The translations under genes were made by a program, and so were the position numbers. Source: Zygaena filipendulae (taxonomy: Eukaryota > Arthropoda > Insecta > Lepidoptera > Zygaenidae). From it: a DNA stretch of 64,000 nucleotides. How positions within the stretch are numbered: position 1 is the stretch's first letter; every line of letters starts with the position of its first letter. Below, in pieces: positions 56,151-64,000 of this stretch. A model generated the notes under the pieces. The model saw nothing but the letters and a program-made list of their open reading frames with translations. It searched no databases and had not been told where the DNA came from. The stretch is taken from assembly GCA_907165275.2 (NCBI GenBank), contig OU015652.1:2929001-2993000 (forward strand). The letters are read 5' to 3'.

Positions 56151-57150
56151 GATGTATTTATTTTGCCTCATACCAAAAAAATAAATCAAGAAACATAATT
56201 TTAATTACAAATAATATTAAAAATTATAAGTTCTGGATGTTACTGTAGCTAGATAAAACATTGTATTATTTTCAACCAGTTGGAATATATTATCATTGGA
56301 TCAATATTTAAGTGTTAATGAATAAATAAGGATGAATTGAAAAACAAATTACGTATTTAAAATGTTTAGTTAGTAATCAATCACCCTTTAAATCAGAGAG
56401 GATGTAGAAGTTAATTTTGCAACAATACTCATTAAACTTCTAAATATTTTGTGTAGATAATTTGGTACATATCATATGTATATTGCCGATAGCCGCAGGA
56501 TTTTTTTTTACCTACCTTTTGGGAACTCTTTGATGTATCGCTATAACATGTAAGTGAAAAGTTTCCAAAATACTTACGAAAATCGTAAAATCAGTTCTTT
56601 ACGATTTAACTTTGTCAATATTACGGATTTAACTTAACTTTAGAACTTTAATTGACTCTTTCTATATTTTATTAGAATAACAATAATTGTCTCGTCTGCC
56701 CTCTGCTGTGTTTTGTGATAGCTGCTCAAATATCTCATTTATCCTGAAGTATTGTAATGATGCCTCAGAAAAAAATCAATTCCACTCCACTATGTTCTCT
56801 AAACTTGACCACGTAGGCACTTTTAATTCAAATCGGTTTCGACTCCAGATTTCCATTTACATATACGATACGGTTATTAGCATAAACGAGTGCGCCTACT
56901 TTTGTATTCCTATCCTGAAAATTTACATGTATTATTTATAAAGGGTAACAATTAAATCTCTTAACCATTTGGACCCCAATTGAAGTGCTAAAATTTTCAA
57001 AACAAAATTTTGAAGTCCTTGCTTTTGGAAAACACATCACTTAAGAGACATATTCAAAATTGAGTTACAAAGTAGGTACATCAATAATTATGACAATCTA
57101 CAATGCTCACGCTTATGACTATAATTATGTCACTAATTATCAAAATATAA
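56151..57150. other. AT-rich unique DNA
   Basis: No gene. The 84-codon frame at 56687-56941 has no domain. Confidence 0.35.
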
Positions 57151-57349
57151 TCCTACTAATATTATAAATGTGAAAGTGTGGATGTTTGGATGTTTGCTAC
57201 TTAATCACGCAAAAACGACTGAACGGATTTGGATGAAATTTGGCATGCACGTTGTCAGGGGTACAGAGAAGGACATACGGAACTTTTTATCCTGGAATTC
57301 CCGCAGGAACTCCGAAATTACCGCGGGTGAAACCGCGGGGCACAGTCAG
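57151..57349 (+). mobile_element. Lep1-like non-autonomous Helitron
   Basis: TCCTACTAATATTATAAATG, GAACGGATTTGGATGAAATT, CACGTTGTCAGGGGTACAGA, then CCGCGGGTGAAACCGCGGGG and CACAG with TCAG where CTAG is expected. It is 199 bp and close to 24230-24431. It lies 19 bp from a MITE B copy. Confidence 0.82.
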
Positions 57350-57368
57350 TAACCAATAAAATGCAATA

Positions 57369-57691
57369 GGGATGTTGCCTACTTTTGAAAATCAAAATTC
57401 TAATTAGTCCGTCAGTTAGAAAATAAAAAAACAATAGACACGTATTTTTTGCTTTTTTAAATAAATTAAAATATTCAGAGATAAAGCGCATTAAAGTTTA
57501 GGATGAGGAGGTCGTGACGTCACTAACCGCAAAACAGCCATACAAACTGTCAGAATAGTGACGTCACCCGAAATTTCAACTCAATATATCGCCGTTATTT
57601 TTTGATTACGTAAAAAAAGAAAAAATACGTGTCCAATATTTTTTAATAATCTACAAGAAGGACTAAAAAATAAAAATTAGTCAACATGCCC
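57369..57691 (+). mobile_element. MITE family B, copy 3
   Basis: GGGATGTTGCCTACTTTTGA at the left, AAATTAGTCAACATGCCC at the right; TGACGTCA at 57515-57522 and 57559-57566. Nearly collinear with copies 1 and 2. Confidence 0.85.
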
Positions 57692-58189
57692 ATTATAGTA
57701 GAATAGCTGCACTTGAAACTTGGCGTCGTAACGCTATGGTTTCCTTTACGTAAACGAACTCTAGCAATAATTATTGTAAACACTTTTACTCGATGACCGC
57801 CTCACGTTACTAAAACAATGGCATCAACGGCTGGCGCCTTGGCACTTAGTGTTTTTACAAGAGTACTCGGACTTCGTATATATCTATTCTCTTGTTCTAT
57901 CATCGTCTATTTATATAATATAGGGTGAAATATGTATATGTATAGGATATTAATGTTGTATGTTGTATATTTTGACATTACTATCTTAGCGAAAACTATT
58001 TGTTTTCTTTGAAATTGGGAAAAGGTAAAGTTCAACAAAAGTTTCAACTTTCAGTGATTATTATTTGACGCAGTACAGACGTTCAACTTAATATCTAATA
58101 TGATAGCTCTCAATTGCCATCGACGAGCTAATGGCAATTGATTGTTTTGTATCGGAGTATGTTTGAAGCCATTTAAGGGTGGTTTTCTT
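57692..58189. other. AT-rich unique DNA
   Basis: Nothing recognised. Confidence 0.35.
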
Positions 58190-58370
58190 CGATTGATACG
58201 TGCGTGCGGGTCGGGCGTGGCGGAGTCGTGCGGCGCGCGTGATAGTCACGTGCACGCGGGCCGAGTGGCGACAAATCGACCGGCGATGACGTCACAATGC
58301 ACAGCGGACACGTGACCGCTTACCGTTTGAATTGAGCCCCATTCGTGCGGAGGGGTGTGAGCGTGTGTTA
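58190..58370. promoter_or_regulatory. CpG-rich island with CACGTG and TGACGTCA motifs
   Basis: GCGGCGCGCGTGATAGTCAC, two CACGTG hexamers (about 58247 and 58310) and one TGACGTCA (about 58285) lie within 180 bp. Dense CpG and bZIP/bHLH-type palindromes suggest a regulatory island. No exon is tied to it. Confidence 0.35.
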
Positions 58371-58872
58371 GCTAGGGTTGATCTTATGACACTCGCAAAC
58401 TCATCATACTTATAGTAAACCATATGTCATAGATTTGATCGGTTGCTGTTTTATTTTATATACGCACTGTCAAATGTTATGATTCAAAGTATCCCGACCA
58501 CAGCGAAGCAAATAAAACAAAAAATATACAAATAATTTATTGCGTCGAAGAACAAGTTGTTCATTGAAACAATATTGCATTTTTGTTGCTGTAATAGTTG
58601 TAATATGTAGTTTGTTGACAAAATAATGAGTCTGCGCTAAGCTATGCGAGTTGGGACCGCTGCAGTTTACCATATTTTACAGGGCTGTGTTCAAGCTACA
58701 CTAGGAATAGCATAACAAAAATAATAAGAAAATAACTACCTATACATTACAACTTCTGCAAAAAGAAATCTATAGTTCAGGATAATACAATAAATAATAA
58801 CAATGATTGCATAGCTAAAGCTATAGGTACTAGACAACTGACAGTACAACGCAAATTTTATAATATAAAACC
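58371..58872. other. AT-rich unique DNA
   Basis: Nothing recognised; a minus 67-codon frame at 58470-58673 lacks a domain. Confidence 0.35.
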
Positions 58873-59023
58873 TACTAGCTGTCCTTGATGGTAAAAGTAC
58901 CCTATTTCCTTTTCTGTACCCCTGACAAAGTGTATGCAAAATTTCACGATGATCGGTTGAGCCTTTAAAGTGTAAAAGCGTAAAAAACTAACAAACAAAT
59001 AAACTCACATTCGCATTTAAGGA
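58873..59023 (-). mobile_element. Lep1-like Helitron, internally deleted
   Basis: CTAGCTGTCCTTGATGGTAA joins the 3' end directly to the middle module (TTCTGTACCCCTGACAAAGT), losing the terminal hairpin. AAACTCACATTCGCATTTAA lies at the 5' side. Confidence 0.6.
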
Positions 59024-59059
59024 TGCAGACACCTGCTAAATTGCACGAACCGGATAGCA

Positions 59060-59300
59060 GCTTTGGTATTTCCTTCGTGTCGTGGGGGTGGGGGTGGGAT
59101 CGGCGATCGCGTGCGGGTCTATGGCACCAGCCACCAGTGTCCAGGCGCACGGCCGCGGCCGGACCTTGCTCGCAGCAATGAAACTGGTATCGCCGCACCG
59201 CGCGCCGGCCCCCAAACTAGTTTCGAGCGTGCGCCCGCGCCGTCGCCGCGCCGCCGACCCGTCAAGTGCAAACGCCGCCCGCGGCGATCGTCTTTACGTA
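59060..59300. promoter_or_regulatory. CpG-rich island, possible exon
   Basis: Very GC-rich; includes GGGGGTGGGGGTGGGATCGG and GCGCCCGCGCCGTCGCCGCG. Two overlapping 92-codon plus frames run through it; both are arginine/alanine/proline-rich and of low complexity. Either a promoter island or the 5' exon of an unrecognised gene. Confidence 0.3.
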
Positions 59301-59429
59301 ACCGCCAGAAACATCGCCAATATAATCTATATACATTATGAAATGCTTTGTCCTGAATGACTGATGGATCAACGCACAGCCCTAAACCGCTGTTTAGGGC
59401 TGTGTTATGTGATAAATCTTATCTTATCT

Positions 59430-59722
59430 TCTAATATATATAAATCACGTGTCACGTTGTTTGTCCGCGATGGACTCCTAAACTACTGAATCGATCATGA
59501 TGAAATTTGGTCACTATGTTGTAATTTGGCCCAACTTAAAAGATAGGATAGTTTTTATCCCGGAATTCCCGCGGGATTTCCGGAATTAACGCGGAGAACG
59601 GCTAATCACCGTAAACTACTGTCAGGGGTAGGTACAAAGATGGACATACTTAGAGTACTTTTTTCCCGAAATTTCCGCGGGAACTCCAAAATTACCGCGG
59701 ATGAACTCGCGGGGGACAGCTA
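59430..59722 (+). mobile_element. Non-autonomous Helitron, family C, copy 2 (first of a tandem pair)
   Basis: Begins TCTAATATATATAAATCACG and ends GGGGGACAGCTAT, where CTAT replaces CTAG. The interior has CCGCGATGGACTCC, AGATAGGATAGTTTTTATCC and two copies of the CCCGCGGGA module. The next copy starts within the same TATC. Confidence 0.72.
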
Positions 59723-59980
59723 TCTAAATCACGTCACGTCACATTGTTTGTCCGCGATGGACTCCGAAACTACTGAACGGATTTTGATAAAATTTTGTAA
59801 CCATTTATAATATAAGTAGTCCAACTTAAAAGATAGGATAGTTTTTATCCCAGAATTCCCGCGGGAACTCCGGAATTAATGCGGGGAACTGCTTATCACC
59901 GTAAACTACAGCACTTTTTTTCCCGGAATTACCGCGGGAACTCCGAAATTACCACGGATGAAATCGCGGGGGACAGTTAG
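59723..59980 (+). mobile_element. Non-autonomous Helitron, family C, copy 3 (second of the pair)
   Basis: Begins TCTAAATCACGTCACGTCAC directly after copy 2 and ends GGGGGACAGTTAG, then T. Same orientation and same internal order as copy 2, with independent substitutions. Confidence 0.72.
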
Positions 59981-59996
59981 TATTAATATATTAACA

Positions 59997-60120
59997 CGCC
60001 CAGACTGGAAAGTGGAACCCTAATGTTAAGTCCACCTCCACCGGGAATCGAACCCGGAATCTCTCGATTAGCGGGGAGGTATGGTGACCTACTGCAACAA
60101 TCGGGTCATCCTAATCATAA
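59997..60120 (-). mobile_element. tRNA-derived SINE head
   Basis: On the minus strand CCGGGTTCGATTCCCGG is a perfect box B with its stem, and TTGCAGTAGGTCACC is an acceptable box A. The body continues GGACTTAACATTAGGGTTCC and ACTTTCCAGTCTGGGCGTG. A fragment of the same family is at 17964-18065. The acceptor stem does not pair, which argues against a functional tRNA. Confidence 0.65.
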
Positions 60121-60457
60121 TCCTAGTGATTTTTTTTGCGGATTGAACCTGGATATTATAGAAAGAATTATTATGGTGCTGCATTAATTAAAGGCCGCCT
60201 ACTACTCTACTTATTCTTTTTTAAGCTCTCGTTATATAACATAATTAAAACCTCTATTGAATAAAATTTTATTTATATACCGCCGACTTAACAGTTTTTA
60301 ATTAAAATCTTGAACAAGACTCCCGAAGTGGTAACACTCGACGCCGCGCTCTGCTAGCAGCATAGCAACACAGTCTGCATCTATTTTTAGCTCCCGCTTT
60401 ATTTTATCACGAACCAACCAACAAACATATTAAACCGAATTCATTTAAAGTAAATCA

Positions 60458-60505
60458 TAAAAATATCATTTTCCCTTATCAGTATAAGGGAAAATGATAT
60501 TTTTA
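60458..60505. repeat. Perfect 22-bp hairpin with 4-nt loop
   Basis: TAAAAATATCATTTTCCC with TTAT, loop CAGT, then the exact complement. All 22 pairs match. Confidence 0.85.
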
Positions 60506-60736
60506 ACAATACAGGTCCGTGGGTTGAACCATGCCAGACTGTTTCTTTAGTTTCGATATTAGAAGTTTTGGTTACTGAATTTTCGTATGACCTGAATAAA
60601 GTTTGAATTAACAGTAATTATTAATTATTAATTTGGATACTAGCTCTTGGCCGCGGCCCCACTCTTGATATTCTCGTGGTTTTTTTTTGGCGCTACTGCT
60701 GTGTAGGTACCAGTAGGACGTTCTGCTGCTTTCAAA

Positions 60737-60916
60737 CTATCCTATTTTCATAGGAGAGTGGCAACTAGGGACAAGGATCAGAGCAAAAAAAGAATGTGTA
60801 GGGTACGGTGCGACCCGGGCGACCGGGGCGTTCCGGCCCGCGATGCGGTCCGTATAACCAAGATTGGTTGGTAGGACCCTGGGTTGGAGGTGGGTTGTCC
60901 CTATCCTATTTTCATA
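60737..60916. repeat. GC-rich insert between 16-bp direct repeats
   Basis: CTATCCTATTTTCATA occurs at 60737-60752 and 60901-60916 and flanks 148 bp of GC-rich sequence (for example GACCCGGGCGACCGGGGCG). Inside, TAGGGACAA near the left edge is inverted at the right edge. This resembles a target duplication around a small insertion, or a recombination product. Confidence 0.6.
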
Positions 60917-61185
60917 ACACTAATATCTATCTACACCGCTAGGAATGGCCCGCCATGTTTCAGACTGTTCGGGAGTCCCTCGTCCTATTCCTGACAAGTA
61001 GCCGTGAGTAAGCAAGCCGCTGTAGATGAGTTCCACTGTGAAGATGTTCTGTCGTGAACCGATTGCGATGACACTATTTTATTTAGTTTTTTTGACATAC
61101 ACACATCAATTCCTAATCCCCCAGAATAAAGCCTTAAAGTATATAAAACACTAAGTACTAGATATTATTAATATTATGATATACT

Positions 61186-61420
61186 AGCTGTGCCCCGTGG
61201 TTTCATCCGCGTGAGTGTCGGGATTCCCGCAAGATGTCCAGAGTTGCGTAATTTACTCCTTGTAACATCAGCTAATTTGCAGTGAAAGTCCCGTCAAAAT
61301 AGGTTCAACCGTTTCCGAGATTCACCCGGGTGAATTTCGCAATTCCCGCAGGAACTCCAAAATTCTTTAATACACTTCTTCTCCCTGCAATAAAAAACAC
61401 AATAAAAGAAGAATCAGCGA
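61186..61420 (-). mobile_element. Non-autonomous Helitron, family D, copy 3
   Basis: CTAG at about 61186, CTGTGCCCCGTGGTTTCATC, TTACTCCTTGTAACATCAGC, AGTGAAAGTCCCGTCAAAAT, and a second module CACCCGGGTGAATTTCGCAA, in the order of 24866-25127 reversed. Confidence 0.65.
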
Positions 61421-63794
61421 CATTGTTCTAGCGGTTCACGCGTGATGGCGTGACCAAGGGAAATAAGGATTAATTTTTATTAGATTATGCTATTATTGGT
61501 ATTTGCTAGCCTTTGAATAAAGATTCAAGTCAATTAGTAAAATATGCATACTACTTATCTGTACCTATACTTTTAAAAGCTTAAGCGTAAACATCACATC
61601 TTCTCGAAGATATTTCCTATATATAGCGACAATATATGTACATAGAGTAGTTAGGTACTATACGCATACTAGTGACTAGTGAGTGGCTTCGTATATCAAT
61701 AAACAAAAACATTGGATCGTAATTTTCCTTTTTTATTCATTCATAACATTTATTGCGGGTGCATTACGGAGAGTGAAAGCTAAATACAATGAATAGAATG
61801 TTAGTCGATAAGGGGTTTCAAACTGCGAGCACTTTTAAAGTAGCTATACTATATCACTTATAACTAATAAGGCATATTAAGTGGGAAAGTATATTTCTTT
61901 TTTTTTTCACATAGTTAACTTTTCAACAAACTACTTCTTTTCGTAATGGACAATGTCGGTTTATGGATGTCGCTCTTAATTAGTGCCAAAGGAAGGTGAA
62001 ATACAAAAATTATTTGGCAAAAACATTTTCTATAGGTACTTAAAACTTTTGCGGCGTAAATAGTAAACAATATATTATTTATTACTAAATGTGCTATGCA
62101 TGCGTTGCTACTCCTTTATTTGTTTAGTGCGTTTTGAAGATCATGAGCATTTTGATACGCTTCTGCTTGACACCCCCTTTCTAGCTAACGTTGTATAATA
62201 ATAATTTCACTGTCGTCTTAATATCTAAATGTGGTTTGAATAATGGCGCCGCGGTTGTGTGGACCGGCGTCGTGCATTATAGATTTCAACTCTAGATATT
62301 TTTTTTTTTCAATCATCTCTACAATGAGCTTCCGTTGATTAGATTAGACCATAGATTTAAGCTCTCCTCAGGCCGAGTTTAATTCAAATCTATTCGGCAG
62401 TTTTTGCGTGATAAGTGCTTAAACATACAGAAAAATAGAAAAAAATATTCAATAATCTCCATAATATTTATCTAATTATTTTGAACCCTCGCTGTTTAGT
62501 TTTTTCCTATCACGTGATCGACTTTTGAAAGATATTGGCATAATTATTACGTTGTAGCCTCAGAAGAATACTTAGGTAGTTATTCTTCTGAGGTTGTAGC
62601 ACAATGCACTAGTTTTTATTCTGGCCAGTTATTTTTTAGGAAAAAAGAATTTAAAAAAAAACATGATTTATCTTAATCTACGAAGATGTATTATATTCAT
62701 GATGGGTCGGATAAAATCCTCCCTAAACAAATCTAAAGATATAAGCAAACATTTTCGTTTGATCTGAATATTTAGGTTATCCCAATTTGTTTTATTTTTC
62801 TAAAAGTTCGTAAACCGTCGAGTGCATTGTGGAGATTTGATAGAGGTTGTTATAAATGCCAAGGGTCACATCTTAGGTCAGTCGAGAGCCGGACGAGTCA
62901 AAAAGAGCTGATGGGAGCTAGACTGTTAGGCTGTTTCTCCACGGACGATCACCACACTACACGATTTGTAGGGACGATACCTGTCACACCACGCGTAGTG
63001 AGGTCCAGGCCCTATACCAGCATCTATTTAACAGTCTCATAATCTATTTATTTATTTAGTTGCTATATTGAAATTTTGTTCATTGCAATTTCGACTTCAT
63101 AGATTATGTGTACGTTTGAAATTTCAATGAATGAAATTTAGATGTAAGATTAAGAAGAACGTCCGTGCGTGACAACGAGCTGCCACTGAAACCAGGGCTG
63201 AGTGTACCCGCACCTAGCTAATGCTGAGTTGGTGTCCCTTTCGGCAGAGCATGCAAGATAACTATGGGCTTAAATTAGGCACTTTGTTTATTATTCTTGT
63301 GTATTGTGCAGAAATGGTTTCCAGTCTTTCCATGACACAAGCTCCTAGCTTAGTGTGGGATAAAGTAGATCTGCGTGTTGTGAAGTGGATTATTATTATT
63401 AAAAAAAAAAATGTATTTCTAAATTCTAAAATTCTAAGAAGCGGTGATTGTTTTCGATTCCACAGTAACGACTACAACGCGACGCCTTCACGCCTTTTGT
63501 ATGGCGTTTGTAGTCGTCACTGCATTTTGTCATTTCACACGGCGATTTGTGTAAAAGTAGCCTTAGACAAATATAAATTTATTTTTAAACTATTCACGAT
63601 TTGAAAGCCTTGACTGGCATTCGCGAAATTGCTTTCAAAAAGAAGGGTCTCCTTAATTATCTTTTTTTTGGCTCGAACGGTTATGATGATACGATAGGTA
63701 CATAATCAAATGTATTACTCGAAGAGGGGAAAGTTTGTTTATAAAAAAAATCAATGGCATTCTATCTATTGTGATAGCTATAATTTATATGCAA
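61421..63794. other. Mostly unique DNA
   Basis: No recognised gene. A 127-codon plus frame at 63221-63604 starts with a real ATG and has a hydrophobic stretch near its start (GTLFIILVYCAEMV), but runs into low-complexity lysine and an inverted repeat, so it is not called. The 13-bp hairpin at 62558-62593 is listed separately. Confidence 0.35.
62558..62593. repeat. 13-bp hairpin
   Basis: CCTCAGAAGAATA at 62558-62570 pairs with TATTCTTCTGAGG at 62581-62593 across a 10-nt loop. GTTGTAG flanks it on both sides as a direct repeat. Confidence 0.7.
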
Positions 63795-64000
63795 AATTTT
63801 AACAAAAAAGTTAAACTGACTTCAATAGTTCCGTTGTCTGTCTCCGAAATTCATCATCAGATCTACTTATATGAAATTTAAATGGGACCATTTCGAAATA
63901 AACCCCTTTCGAACAAAAAAAAGAATTTTGCAAATCCGTCTACCTCTATACATACCTATACATATATGACGGAGTTATGCCCGAACATACATAAAAAAAA
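63795..64000 (+). repeat. Lepidopteran dispersed repeat, runs off the window
   Basis: TAACAAAAAAGTTAAACTGA, CATCATCAGATCTACTTATA, CCCTTTCGAACAAAAAAAAG and CCCGAACATACATAAAAAAA match the body of the repeat at 12775-13530. The element continues beyond the window edge. Confidence 0.6.

Larger units (their letters stand above)
60121..61185. other. Unique DNA with a perfect hairpin and a 16-bp direct repeat
   Basis: No gene. The hairpin (60458-60505) and the repeat-flanked GC-rich insert (60737-60916) are listed separately. Confidence 0.35.

Noticed and set aside
59063..59360. Two 92-codon ORFs in different frames
   Set aside because: Both are Arg/Ala/Pro-rich by-products of a CpG island; neither frame is favoured, so only the island is annotated.
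59997..60120. Possible tRNA gene (perfect box B)
   Set aside because: The acceptor and anticodon stems do not form and a SINE-like body follows; a second fragment of the same family is at 17964.
63221..63604. 127-codon ORF with an ATG and a hydrophobic stretch
   Set aside because: Low-complexity isoleucine/lysine run and a local inverted repeat at 63460-63520; no recognisable family and no splice or promoter support.

Overview
The window is AT-rich nuclear DNA from an insect, almost certainly a moth or butterfly (Lepidoptera). The evidence is the repeat landscape: many short elements with the GC-rich '...CCGCGGGTGAAACCGCGGGGCACAGCTAG' type of 3' end (non-autonomous Helitrons of the Lep1 kind), several MITE families, tRNA-derived SINE heads, the 'ACCGACTTCC...GAACCTCCTCC' dispersed repeat, and a BEL/Pao LTR retrotransposon. 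No bacterial gene organisation is present. No complete host gene could be recognised, so the window looks like a long intron or intergenic interval packed with mobile elements.

Layout. 0-6.5 kb: Helitron copies, one copy of a CRE-bearing MITE, mostly unique AT-rich DNA. 6.6-9.3 kb: a GC-rich block with a degenerate VNTR, a cluster of GCCATNTT motifs and a SINE. 10.39-12.17 kb: a tandem array of exactly 100-bp units with a dimeric higher-order pattern and a CACGTG palindrome at nearly every junction. It is followed at once by a 411-bp foldback element with 163-bp near-identical arms (12.24-12.65 kb) and a dispersed repeat (12.78-13.53 kb). 13.5-24 kb: largely unique, with scattered MITE, SINE and Helitron pieces. 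24-29.4 kb: dense Helitrons, two more foldback copies and another MITE. 30.24-37.08 kb: a full-length BEL/Pao element on the minus strand with identical LTR bodies and one intact 1760-residue gag-pol frame. 37-55 kb: mostly unique DNA, with Helitrons, a hairpin MITE, and a 5'-truncated LINE inserted inside a Helitron. 55.4-59.3 kb: three CpG-rich islands, one followed by a plausible first coding exon ending in a good splice donor. 59.4-60.1 kb: a head-to-tail Helitron dimer and a SINE. 60.1-64 kb: mostly unique DNA, ending in another copy of the dispersed repeat.

Functionally, only the BEL/Pao element encodes a recognisable complete protein: gag with zinc knuckles, protease, reverse transcriptase, RNase H and integrase. 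Its minus-strand primer site matches the 3' end of tRNA-Trp. The small elements have no proteins of their own and would depend on enzymes encoded elsewhere. Coordinates of degenerate elements are approximate, and all family assignments are by eye without a database search.
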